A DNA stretch of 64,000 bases from Candidatus Tritonobacter lacicola (GTDB taxonomy: Bacteria > Auribacterota > Tritonobacteria > Tritonobacterales > Tritonobacteraceae): contig JAVCDC010000080.1 of assembly GCA_030765135.1 (NCBI GenBank), positions 33,336 through 97,335 on the forward strand, given 5' to 3'. Under the pieces are notes generated by a model. The model ran no database searches and was not told where the DNA came from. It was given only the letters and a program-made list of their open reading frames with translations. How positions within the stretch are numbered: position 1 is the first letter of the stretch; each line of letters begins with the position of its first letter. This document shows, piece by piece, positions 9,274 through 16,715 of the stretch. The position numbers and the translations under genes are program-made.

Positions 9274-9433
9274 AAAACAATCTTAGGCGGGATATTTATC
9301 GAGGGTGGTTAAATAAAAGGGTTCTCAGTCACCCCGCTGAACGCGGGGTGCCTGATCTCCGTCAGGCGAGTTGACCTGCCGGACAGGCGGCACCGCCGGA
9401 GGCGGTGACGGAGATTCCCTTCACCCGCTCCAA
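9254..9433. repeat. 21-bp direct repeat: tRNA-Gly 3' end duplicated 159 bp downstream
   Basis: GATTCCCTTCACCCGCTCCAA occurs at 9254-9274 (tRNA 3' part with CCA) and again at 9413-9433. A partial copy of a tRNA 3' end is the usual footprint of site-specific integration at a tRNA gene, but the interval here is only about 140 bp and carries no integrase. Confidence 0.8.
9322..9414. other. Cluster of nested palindromes between the two tRNA-end copies
   Basis: CACCCCGC/GCGGGGTG (9330-9350), CCTGA/TCAGG (9351-9366), an outer pair TCTCCGTCA (9356-9364)/TGACGGAGA (9406-9414), and inside it CACCGCC-GGA-GGCGGTG (9391-9407). It could form a branched structure but is not a tRNA: there is no anticodon or T-arm geometry. 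Confidence 0.6.
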
Positions 9434-9514
9434 CTTCAAGGTCACGGTTACGGTGACGAAGCCCTGCCTGCCCCGGTGAACATCGGGGTTTCGGTAACGG
9501 TAACGGTGACGTAA

Positions 9515-9673
9515 ATGACGGGTAAGAAGAGGATAACGAGCTTCAAAGACCTGGACGCATACCAGAATACATATCAGGCTGCGTCAAAGTTGCCATGCTT
9601 GTCAAAATGGATGGGATGGCGGAATGGCTGTCTTCTTCGCAATTGCGACTATGCTGAGGCCGAATGGCAATGA
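9515..9673 (+). pseudogene. Truncated four-helix-bundle (23S rRNA IVS-type) protein gene
   Basis: ATG at 9515 opens a 52-codon frame beginning MTGKKRITSFKDLDAYQNTY. This matches the N-terminus of the intact four-helix-bundle protein at 41658 (TIKSFQDLHVYQNLY) and then diverges after about 25 residues, where the 3' end of the methyltransferase gene takes over. It is preceded by the short-word repeats GTCACGGTTACGGTGACG (9441-9458) and CGGTAACGGTAACGGTGACG (9492-9511). It looks like the 5' remnant of a second copy of this element. Confidence 0.55.
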
Positions 9674-10381
9674 GATTTTCCTCAGGAGAAATCTCTCCAG
9701 GCCCATAGCTGCCGCAAGGGCATTATTGAGGATTTGCGGCGGGATCCAGAAATCCGTTTTGTATTGTTTCCCTCTCCTGAATGGCATGATCGCTTTCCTG
9801 GTCAAACGGACGATAAGAGCAGGCAGATATAAGATCGTATTGAATCGGGAGATATAGATGATTTTAAAGCCGGCCTTTCGAAGCTCTTGCTCGAGCAGGC
9901 GTCGATTGTACCTTTTTATATGGCCGAAAGCGAGGTCATGTTCGCTGAAGAACCATTGACCGGCCGGGACCGTCACAAGGAGGGTCACTCTATCTGTTAA
10001 AGAGCGGTTAATTTGTTTGAGGAAGCGAACGGGATCTCGGAGATGCTCTAAAAGGTCGAGGAGTAGAATTCCATCGACCTCTTGGGTCATGTTTCCCATG
10101 ACATCGAGTCTGTCGCCCAGGAATACGGGACACCCTGTTTTTCTTCTCGCTATATTTGCAGCGCGGGGTGAGATCTCCGTCCCGATCGCTCTGTAGTATT
10201 TTCTTAACTGAGCGAGGTTCCCACCCGTTCCACACCCCACCTCCACGACGGTGAGGCCCTTGTTACGGGGCAGGTAGAAGGAAAGTCGGTCCAGGATAAT
10301 TTTTCTTCTTGCAAGGAACCACCAATGTCGATCCTCTATTTCGCGGTGGAGCTCGTATCTGAGCTCTGGCATCTCGCTCAT
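9602..10381 (-). CDS. Class I SAM-dependent methyltransferase
   Basis: About 259 residues with a Rossmann methyltransferase core: VVEVGCGTGGNLAQL (motif I), IGTEISPRAANIARR (motif II region) and EVDGILLLDLLEHLRDP (motif post-II/III). The N-terminal RHWWFLARRKIILDRL is common in methyltransferases of polysaccharide and lipid-sugar clusters. The track ORF extends to 10528 but its first 49 residues overlap the GT2 gene; ATG 10381, eight bases after the GT2 stop, is the sensible start. It is probably cotranscribed with the GT2 gene. The acceptor is unknown, probably a sugar or lipid-linked intermediate. Confidence 0.75.
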   Translation of the reverse strand: MSEMPELRYELHREIEDRHWWFLARRKIILDRLSFYLPRNKGLTVVEVGCGTGGNLAQLRKYYRAIGTEISPRAANIARRKTGCPVFLGDRLDVMGNMTQEVDGILLLDLLEHLRDPVRFLKQINRSLTDRVTLLVTVPAGQWFFSEHDLAFGHIKRYNRRLLEQELRKAGFKIIYISRFNTILYLPALIVRLTRKAIMPFRRGKQYKTDFWIPPQILNNALAAAMGLERFLLRKISLPFGLSIVAIAKKTAIPPSHPF

Positions 10382-10389
10382 GGGATGGG

Positions 10390-11415
10390 CTAGATTTCCT
10401 CTGCAATGAAGCTGTGGGGCCGTCGTTTGACCTCGGTGTATACGTGTCCCAGATAGCACCCGATAATGCTGATATAGAGTGATAGGAACCCGCCGAGCCC
10501 TACCAGGAGGGTGCTGTAGGTAGCCCATCCCGGTATCGCCATGTCGGTAAAAACGCGGGTGTAAACGATGCCCAGAATGACGATCAAGCTGAGCATCAGA
10601 CTGAGGAGCCCGACGACCAGTCCGAACTGGAGGGGGGCGCTGGAGAAGGATGTTATGCTGGTTATAGCCAATTGCAAGAGTTTCAGGAGGGACTGCCGTG
10701 GAACGGTGTCGTACCGCTTGTTCCTCGAATACCGGACCTCTTCCTGGCGGAATCCCACCCAGGAGCGAAGCCCGGGGATGTAACGAACTCTCTCTGGAAG
10801 GGTGTTGATCAACTGAACGATCCGACTGTCGAGTAGGCAGAATAAGCCTGACTGGGGAACCATGGGAGGTGAGGAGAGGCGGCTGAAGAGGTAGTAGAAT
10901 AACTTAAAAAGGATCTTCTTAGGGACGCTTACCTTTCTCCCTTCTTTAACCGTGTAAACAATCTCCGCTCCGTTCCGCCACTTCTGAAAGAGCTCCGGTA
11001 TGAGCTCGGGAGGGTCCTCAAGGTCGCCATCAATGATGACGACCGCGCGGCCCCTCGCCCTCTCAAGGGCCGTGGTGACGGCAGCCTGAAGCCCGAAGTT
11101 GCGCGAATGGCGGACGCCTCGAAGGAATGGTTTCTGTTGAGCCAGTCTATTTATCTTTCCCCAGGTCTCGTCCCTGCTGCCGTCGTCGACAATGAGAATC
11201 TCAAAATTGGTCGTGCAGCTTGCGGCAGCCCGGGCACAGCGTTCCACGAACTCATCGATAACGCCTTCTTCGCACCACATGGGTGCGCATATTGATAGTT
11301 CTAAATCGGTCGGCCCGGTCCTGAGGGGCGACAGACATATGGGGCAATTGCGGGCTACAGATCCGCTGGAGACAGCAAAATCTTCCCCGCACTTTTTGCA
11401 TGTGTGGATTTTCAT
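10390..11415 (-). CDS. GT2 polyprenyl-phosphate glycosyltransferase (DPM1/GtrB-like) with N-terminal zinc ribbon
   Basis: Residues 1-30 form a CxxC-CxxC zinc ribbon (HTCKKCGEDF ... NCPICLSP). The GT2 catalytic domain follows: ILIVDDGSRDETW near residue 75, VVIIDGDLEDPPELIP near 128 (metal-binding DxD region) and the QSGLFCLLD region. Two C-terminal transmembrane helices (about 255-325) complete the DPM1/GtrB/ArnC-type architecture. Such enzymes load a sugar onto polyprenyl phosphate at the cytoplasmic face and supply GT-C enzymes like those at 1 and 6365. The zinc ribbon on the N-terminus is unusual for the family. Confidence 0.8.
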   Translation of the reverse strand: MKIHTCKKCGEDFAVSSGSVARNCPICLSPLRTGPTDLELSICAPMWCEEGVIDEFVERCARAAASCTTNFEILIVDDGSRDETWGKINRLAQQKPFLRGVRHSRNFGLQAAVTTALERARGRAVVIIDGDLEDPPELIPELFQKWRNGAEIVYTVKEGRKVSVPKKILFKLFYYLFSRLSSPPMVPQSGLFCLLDSRIVQLINTLPERVRYIPGLRSWVGFRQEEVRYSRNKRYDTVPRQSLLKLLQLAITSITSFSSAPLQFGLVVGLLSLMLSLIVILGIVYTRVFTDMAIPGWATYSTLLVGLGGFLSLYISIIGCYLGHVYTEVKRRPHSFIAEEI

Positions 11416-11578
11416 GAGATGCTCTGGGCAAACTTTAACATTGATGATCGAGTACAGCCAAGGATTTAAGTTAATCTAAATATGCTTTTTTTGTATAATC
11501 AAGCGCAATACTATAAGATTATTGAAAAATAAGGTAAATGCTCGGATAAGTTGGCCCAAAGCCGATGGAGCGCTTACA

Positions 11579-11800
11579 GTGCCTATTTTTGAATATAAGT
11601 GCAACAAATGTGGGAAGAGCTTCGAGATTCTTATCAGGGGGAGCGAACGGCCTCGCTGCCCGGCTTGCGGGAGCGGCAAGCTGACAAAGAAGTTTTCGAA
11701 GTTCGGTTTTAAATCCGGGAACAGGGTCGTAACATCGGCGGGGGCTGCTTCGTGCTCCACGTGTGCGCCTTCGCCCGGCCAGTGCACAACCTGCAGGTAG
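11579..11800 (+). CDS. FmdB-family zinc ribbon protein
   Basis: The core VPIFEYKCNKCGKSFEIL followed by RCPACGSGKLTKKFSKFGF is the FmdB/CxxC-CxxC regulatory zinc ribbon family. A further CSTC and a terminal CTTCR are present. The true start is GTG 11579, with GGAG about eight bases upstream; the track ORF begins 57 bases earlier. 73 residues is normal for the family. The HIT gene follows three bases after the stop, so both are likely one operon. The biochemical role of the family is unsettled. Confidence 0.8.
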   Translation: MPIFEYKCNKCGKSFEILIRGSERPRCPACGSGKLTKKFSKFGFKSGNRVVTSAGAASCSTCAPSPGQCTTCR

Positions 11801-11802
11801 CC

Positions 11803-12282
11803 ATGCATATCATATGGGCGCCATGGAGAGTGAAGTACATCCTCGGGGGGGCCGGGGACGGCTGTATCTTCTGCGATAAGCTGAAGGAGAATAAGGACCC
11901 GGAGAACCATATCCTCTTCCGGGGGAAGAAGTCCTTCTGCCTACTCAACGCCTACCCGTATAACAGCGGTCATGTGATGGTGGCCCCCTACAGCCACGTG
12001 GGGGAGCTGGAGCTCCTCGATGATGAAGAACTCCTTGACCTGATGAAGGTCACGCGGATGGCCATGAAGGCCCTTAACGCCGCTTTGAAGCCGGACGGCT
12101 TCAACATCGGTATAAACGTCGGCAGGGTCGCGGGAGCCGGCATCACCGACCACGTTCACGTCCATATCGTCCCCAGGTGGGGCGGCGACACGAACTTCAT
12201 GCCGGTGACGGCAGGTACGAAGGTTATTCCCCAGTCACTCGACGGAATGTACGAAACGCTCATCAAAGAATTTGCTTCTTGA
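11803..12282 (+). CDS. HIT family nucleotide hydrolase/phosphorylase
   Basis: HIT-domain protein of about 159 residues starting MHIIWAPWRVKYI at ATG 11803. It has the CIFC zinc-site motif near residue 20 and the catalytic histidine triad HVHVHIVPRW near 122. The WAPWRxxYI start and CxFC motif are typical of the AP4A phosphorylase-like HIT branch, which acts on dinucleoside polyphosphates or AMP-lysine-type substrates. The track start at 11752 overlaps the FmdB gene and is not needed. Confidence 0.85.
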   Translation: MHIIWAPWRVKYILGGAGDGCIFCDKLKENKDPENHILFRGKKSFCLLNAYPYNSGHVMVAPYSHVGELELLDDEELLDLMKVTRMAMKALNAALKPDGFNIGINVGRVAGAGITDHVHVHIVPRWGGDTNFMPVTAGTKVIPQSLDGMYETLIKEFAS

Positions 12283-12419
12283 CCCTACTGCGCTGACAGT
12301 AGCCACGACCGTCCTTTTTTAACTCTTGCTCTTCGGCTTTTCATATGTGAATAGAGAAAGAATCGGGAAAAGAATTAAACTTCCTGCGATGTTTTACCGT
12401 TTAAAAAAGTGTGGCCGGA

Positions 12420-12998
12420 ATGTGTCCTGAAGAGAAAAAGCTTATTGCAGATTTCCAGGGCGGTGACGGCGGCGCCTTCGACAAGATCTTTGAGATGTAC
12501 CGGGAGAGAGCCTACCGGGCAGCGTACGCATGGACCCGGAACAGGGATGACGCCCTCGATATCGTCCAGGAGGCGTTCATAAAACTCTACAAGGTCCTGG
12601 GGCGGTGGAAACCCAGGGCTTCGGTCTACACATGGCTCTACAGGGTGATTATTAACCTCTCGATAGACAGGGGACGCAAAAAGACCCGCCGCAGGGAGGT
12701 CCGCACGGGAGATATTGTGCCCGAGGAGAGGGACGAGAGGCTTATCTCCCGGGATATCGGCGGGTTCGAGAGCGTCGCGAGGGAAGAGACGAGGACCTTC
12801 ATAAGACGGGCGGTCTCTTCGCTTCCACCGAAACAGAGGGCCGCTTTGATATTGAAATATTTCGAGGGGTTGACTATAGCCGAGATCGCCGTAATCCAGG
12901 GCTGCTCCCAGGGGGCAATCAAGGCGAACCTGTTCCATGCGGTCAACAAGCTCAGAATAATACTTAAAAAAAATGGAACCACGGATTATGCGGATTGA
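12420..12998 (+). CDS. ECF-type RNA polymerase sigma factor
   Basis: Sigma-70 region 2 is visible (AYAWTRNRDDALDIVQEAFIKLY, then YTWLYRVIINLSIDRGRK) and region 4 near residue 140 (LPPKQRAALILKYFEGLTIAEIA, CSQGAIKANLFHAVNKLR). ATG 12420 is preferred to the GTG at 12411. The last residues, GTTDYAD and the stop, are encoded by an intergenic CGGATT-type word repeat that begins at 12978, so the native C-terminus has been replaced by repeat sequence. The anti-sigma-like gene at 13211 is its likely regulator, and a lipoprotein follows. The signal sensed is unknown, presumably envelope related. Confidence 0.9.
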   Translation: MCPEEKKLIADFQGGDGGAFDKIFEMYRERAYRAAYAWTRNRDDALDIVQEAFIKLYKVLGRWKPRASVYTWLYRVIINLSIDRGRKKTRRREVRTGDIVPEERDERLISRDIGGFESVAREETRTFIRRAVSSLPPKQRAALILKYFEGLTIAEIAVIQGCSQGAIKANLFHAVNKLRIILKKNGTTDYAD

Positions 12999-13085
12999 AC
13001 GGATTAAAATCCAGGAACCAGAACGTATTATTTATTTATTCAGTCTAATCCGCCAAATTAATTTAATCGTATAGGAATTTGTTAT
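12978..13085. repeat. CGGATT word array with mirrored 3' arm, joined to dispersed 27-bp repeat
   Basis: ACCACGGATTATGCGGATTGAACGGATTA (12978-13006) is a period-9 array; a partial inverse, CAGTCTAATCCGCC, lies at 13041-13054. TAATTTAATCGTATAGGAATTTGTTAT (13059-13085) is identical to 29051-29077. Confidence 0.75.
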
Positions 13086-13093
13086 TTAGACTA

Positions 13094-13155
13094 GCCACAA
13101 AGGCACGAAGACACGAAGAAAAGCTAATAATAATTATTCTTTGTGTCTTAGTGGC
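13094..13155. repeat. CACGAAG word fold-back
   Basis: GCCACAAAGGCACGAAGACACGAAG (13094-13118) is an array of about 8-nt words; its inverse TTCTTTGTGTCTTAGTGGC lies at 13137-13155. The same word family recurs at 61541-61629. Confidence 0.75.
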
Positions 13156-13210
13156 AAAAGTCCCCGGCGAAGCCGGGATAAGTGCTTAAAAGGAGTGAGA
13201 GGAGAGAAAA

Positions 13211-13816
13211 ATGAGATGTTCTAAATTCAGAAAGGCTGTTCTCCCGCTGGCGATGGAGACCGGGGACGAGAGGGAGCTGGCTCTTCGCCTGGAGAGGACG
13301 GATGTGAAATTGAGGTCCCACCTCGACTCATGTGAAGAGTGCAGGAGCTACCTCCGGTCGTGCCGGGAGACTCTCGCCGGCCTGAGCGTCCTGGAAGCGG
13401 ATCAGCCCGGCGAACGGAAATGGTCGGAGGTGCGGGACGCGATCCATGAGGCAGTGCGGCAGAAGGCCCCTGTTTACGGGGTGGCGTGGCCGTCGTTGTC
13501 CCGGGTGTCGTGGGCAAGGGCAGGTGCCATCGCGGCCGTGGCCCTCATCATCTCCGCGGTCAGCTTTGTGTATTTCAGGCCCGGGCCGCTCGATGAATCG
13601 CTTCCGCGGGCATTGCGGGTGGCCGGCGCCCCGGGCGGCGAGGAGGCGGATCTGGCATTTCTCGATGAATTGGAGGTGACAGACAGGGAATACGATGAGC
13701 TTATTTCCGAGATAGATGAGTTAATGCGTGAAATAGACACGGCGTATGCCCAGCTTGACATCGGTACGGGGGAGGTGTCGCTGGACAAAGGGCGCTTTGA
13801 GAATATCCCCACATAA
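13211..13816 (+). CDS. Zinc-finger anti-sigma factor, membrane spanning
   Basis: 201 residues. HLDSCEECRSYLRSC near residue 37 is the HxxxCxxC zinc-finger signature of anti-sigma factors that hold ECF sigmas. A single transmembrane helix (ARAGAIAAVALIISAVSFVYF) spans about residues 101-121. An acidic periplasmic part rich in Glu/Asp follows (LEVTDREYDELISEIDELMREID). RBS GGAGAG precedes ATG 13211. The gene follows the ECF sigma gene with 211 bases of repeats between them, so cotranscription has probably survived repeat insertion. The pairing is inferred from motif and order. Confidence 0.8.
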   Translation: MRCSKFRKAVLPLAMETGDERELALRLERTDVKLRSHLDSCEECRSYLRSCRETLAGLSVLEADQPGERKWSEVRDAIHEAVRQKAPVYGVAWPSLSRVSWARAGAIAAVALIISAVSFVYFRPGPLDESLPRALRVAGAPGGEEADLAFLDELEVTDREYDELISEIDELMREIDTAYAQLDIGTGEVSLDKGRFENIPT

Positions 13817-13831
13817 TTAACATATTTATCA

Positions 13832-13907
13832 AAACCACTGAGGACACTGAGAAATAATGCCTAGGAAGAATAAGAAACCGCTGATTAGGCGGATTAAGCG
13901 GATTTTA
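13832..13907. repeat. Two short solo word arrays (CACTGA and CGGATT families)
   Basis: AACCACTGAGGACACTGAG (from 13832) and CCGCTGATTAGGCGGATTAAGCGGATT (13877-13907) lie side by side without clear inverse arms, in the gap between the anti-sigma and lipoprotein genes. Confidence 0.6.
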
Positions 13908-13984
13908 TTAGCTGTAGTTTAATAGTGAATACATACCAATTCAGAGGCTTCAGTGTTTTAATTTTTTCATGCAAGGAGGAAATC

Positions 13985-14566
13985 GTGAAAATATGGTTGA
14001 TTGCTTTTACTGTCGTTGCTTTCGGGCTCACAGCCTGCTCCGGCCAGCCGGTCGATCCCGCTGATGTAGAGGAGGAGGGGTGCATTCCTTTCGAGGGGGG
14101 GGCGCTCATGGAGCAAGGGCGGGGACCTGTAGGTTCTGCCGGTTTGCCGGGACGGCCGGGGCGCATGAGGGGAGCCACGGGAAGGAGGAGGCCGAAGAAA
14201 AGGGGGTTCAGGGAGAATTTCAAGGCCGTCAAGGCGGAGTTCGACCTTCTGAAAAGGGAGATTGACGAGAATACGCGGAAGCTGAGGGATCTGCGGGAAC
14301 AACTTTCTTCCGCGCGGGACGGGTTGGAAGAAGCCAGGATCAAGAACGAGATGCGCAGAATTGTCGAAAAGCTCTCTCAATATGAGATTCTTCTGGCCGA
14401 GAAGAAGGTAGAGGTTTCCAAGAAGGCCATGGATCGCGCTTTAGACAGGTATACCAGATCAGAGGTTGAGCTCGAGCAGGCCCGGAGGAGATCGAGGCAC
14501 CGCCTTAAGTGGCTCGAGAAACGGTCAGAAGAGGAAACATCCCCCTGCCGGGATGCTCCCAGATAA
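13985..14566 (+). CDS. Coiled-coil lipoprotein of unknown function
   Basis: GTG 13985 is preceded by AAGGAGG at ideal spacing; the track ORF's 20 extra residues are not needed. MKIWLIAFTVVAFGLTAC is a lipoprotein signal peptide with lipobox LTAC. A Gly/Pro/Arg-rich stretch follows, then a charged heptad-like coiled coil over about 75-170 (FKAVKAEFDLLKREID ... KNEMRRIVEKLSQYEILLAEKK). Position behind the sigma/anti-sigma pair suggests a sensor or regulon member; the helical periplasmic character recalls metal- or stress-sensing partners such as the CpxP/CnrX class, but I see no diagnostic motif. Confidence 0.65.
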   Translation: MKIWLIAFTVVAFGLTACSGQPVDPADVEEEGCIPFEGGALMEQGRGPVGSAGLPGRPGRMRGATGRRRPKKRGFRENFKAVKAEFDLLKREIDENTRKLRDLREQLSSARDGLEEARIKNEMRRIVEKLSQYEILLAEKKVEVSKKAMDRALDRYTRSEVELEQARRRSRHRLKWLEKRSEEETSPCRDAPR

Positions 14567-14614
14567 ATTAGCTTATTTCCTGCCTGTTAGCAGGCAGGAA
14601 GTAAGCTAATTTAT
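14563..14614. terminator. Long near-perfect hairpin overlapping the lipoprotein stop codon
   Basis: ATAAATTAGCTTATTTCCTGCCTG - TTAG - CAGGCAGGAAGTAAGCTAATTTAT. The stem of about 24 bp includes the TAA stop and has the same plan as 9046-9096 (ATAAATTA outer arm, CCTGCC/GGCAGG core). It could act as a terminator, although no U-run follows. Confidence 0.6.
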
Positions 14615-14705
14615 TGCCGGATAAGCAAACAATACCGCCCGTGCCCTGTTTGCTTTTCTTCTTTCTTTTTTGATATACTCCATCCGCAGCGGCGGGGTTA
14701 TATCC

Positions 14706-15833
14706 ATGAATATTAATGAAGAGAGGCTTATCGAGAGATTCCTTGAGCTCGTAGAAATAGACGGGCCGTCGAAGAAGGAGAGGAAGGTTGCCGATTATAT
14801 AAAGAAATGTCTCGAGAAGACGGCCGATGAGGTTGTCGAGGACGACGCGGGTCCGAAAACAGGGGGGAACTCAGGCAATATCGTGGCCAGGGTTCACGGC
14901 GCCGAATCTGCCCCGCCGATAATATTTTCCGCCCACATCGACACGATATCCTCCACCGGGGGGGTTGATCCGAGGATAGTGGATGGCTACATAAAGAGCT
15001 GCGGAAAAACGATCCTCGGCGCCGATGACAGGGCAGCCGTGGCCGCGATGCTCGAGATGGCCGAAGTTCTGAAAGAGGAGGGGTTGGATCATCCTCCCCT
15101 GGAGCTCCTCTTCACCGTGGGCGAGGAGGTGGGGCTGAGCGGGATAAAGGCACTGGACGACAGTATTCTCAAGGGCCGTACGGCCTACGTTCTCGACAGC
15201 GATCAGCCCCCGGGAACAATTATCAACAGGGGGCCCTTCGGGGAGAAGCTGCTTGTGGAGATAAAGGGGAGGGCTGCGCATGCCGGCGCCGAGCCGGAGA
15301 AAGGCATAGACGCCATAGTGCTTGCAAGCCGGGCCATCGCGAGGATGAGGCTGGGTCGCGTTTCTGAAGATGTCAGGGCCAACATAGGACTTATTTCGGG
15401 CGGTATTGCCACGAATATCGTTCCTCCCTCCGTGTCGATCCAGGGCGAGGCGAGGGGTTATTCGCAGGAAGCGGTAATGGAGCAGGTGGAGCATATGTGG
15501 AAGTGTTTCGAGGAAGAGGCGTTCGCCGCCGGGGCGGAGGTTGACTTCAGGAATTCGAGAGATTACGATGGCTTCTTTATAAGCGAGGAGAAAACCATAT
15601 TTCGCCTGGCCGCCGCCGCCGCGGAGAGCGCCGGCCTCGATGTCGCGGCGGGCTCCTCGTGCGGCGCCAGCGACGGCAATTTCCTTAACGCCCGGGGAAT
15701 CGAGGCGGTAGTGCTGGGCATAGGCTACGAGGGGGCCCATACAGTGGACGAGAGGATAGCCGTTTCCAGTCTTGTCTCCTGTTGCCGCTGGATAGTTCAC
15801 ATCGCCCGTTGTTGTCACGATTCGCGTGGTTGA
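14706..15833 (+). CDS. M20 family metallopeptidase (PepT-like aminopeptidase)
   Basis: 375 residues. Metal ligands are visible: FSAHIDTIS near residue 77 (HxD), LGADDRAAVAAMLEM near 108, FTVGEEVGLSG near 139 (Glu-Glu catalytic pair), VLDSDQPPG near 164 and GYEGAHTVDERI near the C-terminus (His ligand). The dimerization domain (GRAAHAGAEPEKGIDAI) lies between. This matches tripeptidase/PepT-like M20B enzymes that release N-terminal residues from small peptides in the cytoplasm. ATG 14706 fits the family start; the track start is 36 bases upstream. No clear ribosome binding site. Confidence 0.85.
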   Translation: MNINEERLIERFLELVEIDGPSKKERKVADYIKKCLEKTADEVVEDDAGPKTGGNSGNIVARVHGAESAPPIIFSAHIDTISSTGGVDPRIVDGYIKSCGKTILGADDRAAVAAMLEMAEVLKEEGLDHPPLELLFTVGEEVGLSGIKALDDSILKGRTAYVLDSDQPPGTIINRGPFGEKLLVEIKGRAAHAGAEPEKGIDAIVLASRAIARMRLGRVSEDVRANIGLISGGIATNIVPPSVSIQGEARGYSQEAVMEQVEHMWKCFEEEAFAAGAEVDFRNSRDYDGFFISEEKTIFRLAAAAAESAGLDVAAGSSCGASDGNFLNARGIEAVVLGIGYEGAHTVDERIAVSSLVSCCRWIVHIARCCHDSRG

Positions 15834-15902
15834 ATATTCTAGGACTTGGGGACTGTGTTAAGATTCTGACAATAGGACAATAGAAGATCAAAGGAGGAAG
15901 CA

Positions 15903-16064
15903 ATGGCAGACAAGCCCGCGTCGAAGGTTGAACAGAAGATATGCGATGACTGCATCATGAGGAAGAACTGCGAGTATATCCCTGATGAGTACGAGCTCAT
16001 CCGCTGTATGGATAAGGTTACGGAGAAGAAATCAACCTCTCCTGAAAAAGAAAAAGGAGAGTGA
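15903..16064 (+). CDS. Small four-cysteine protein (53 aa), not in ORF track
   Basis: A strong AAAGGAGG ribosome binding site precedes ATG 15903; the frame runs 53 codons to TGA 16062. The sequence contains ICDDCIMRKNCEYIP and LIRCMDK, four cysteines suited to zinc or an Fe-S cluster, then a Lys/Glu-rich tail. The good translation signals and codon use make it a real gene. The HNH gene follows 33 bases later, so the two may be cotranscribed. I do not recognise a family. Confidence 0.6.
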   Translation: MADKPASKVEQKICDDCIMRKNCEYIPDEYELIRCMDKVTEKKSTSPEKEKGE

Positions 16065-16097
16065 ACGTCCGGCAACGTTAGTTCCGGTGATCGGATA

Positions 16098-16715
16098 ATG
16101 CTTGATTCAAGTGTCCTTGTACTGAACAGGTTGTGGCAGGCGGTAAACCTGTGCCCGGCGAAAAGGGCCTTCTGCCTCCTGTACATGGACCACGCCCATG
16201 TCGTCATGGAGATAGAAGGGACATTCGACACGTTCGACTTCCGGAAGTGGAGGAAGCTCTCCGAGCATGCGGATGGCGATGAGGTTATCCACACGGTTGA
16301 TTTTAAGCTTTTAATCCCGCACGTGGTCGTCCTTCGTTACTACGACAGGCTGCCCCGCATAGAGGTAAAGTTCAGCCGGGAAAACGTCTTTCGCCGCGAC
16401 CGGGATACGTGCCAGTATTGCGGCAGGCGTCTCCCGAAGAAAGACCTCAATATCGATCATGTTTTTCCCAGGCACCTTGGTGGTGAGACGACATGGGAAA
16501 ATGTCGTATGCAGCTGTATCGAGTGTAACTTCGGTAAGGCGCACAGGATGCTGGGCCAGGTGAAGATGCGCCTGATAAGGCAGCCCAAGAAGCCCTTCTG
16601 GCAGCCTTTCTGGAGCGGAGGGTTCGATGCCAGCAGGCCCAAGAGCTGGAGCCATTTCCTGGGGCTGAACGGCGATGAGGTCCAGATCGGCGATGGAGCA
16701 GGTTCTCGACGGTAA
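16098..16715 (+). CDS. HNH endonuclease domain protein
   Basis: 205 residues. The HNH/zinc core is DTCQYCGRRLPKKDLNIDHVFPRHLGGETTWENVVCSCIECNFGK at about residues 98-145, with the DH catalytic His, the Asn of WENVV and two CxxC pairs for structural zinc. The N-terminal LNRLWQAVNLCPAKRAFCLLYMDHAHVV is the conserved region of standalone HNH proteins that are widespread in bacteria and not tied to restriction systems. It overlaps the LarE gene by 23 bases. Its cellular role is not established. Confidence 0.85.
   Translation: MLDSSVLVLNRLWQAVNLCPAKRAFCLLYMDHAHVVMEIEGTFDTFDFRKWRKLSEHADGDEVIHTVDFKLLIPHVVVLRYYDRLPRIEVKFSRENVFRRDRDTCQYCGRRLPKKDLNIDHVFPRHLGGETTWENVVCSCIECNFGKAHRMLGQVKMRLIRQPKKPFWQPFWSGGFDASRPKSWSHFLGLNGDEVQIGDGAGSRR

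Noticed and set aside
9330-9433. Second tRNA-like gene after tRNA-Gly
   Set aside because: Only the 3' 21 bases match a tRNA; no D-arm, anticodon arm or 5' acceptor strand can be built.
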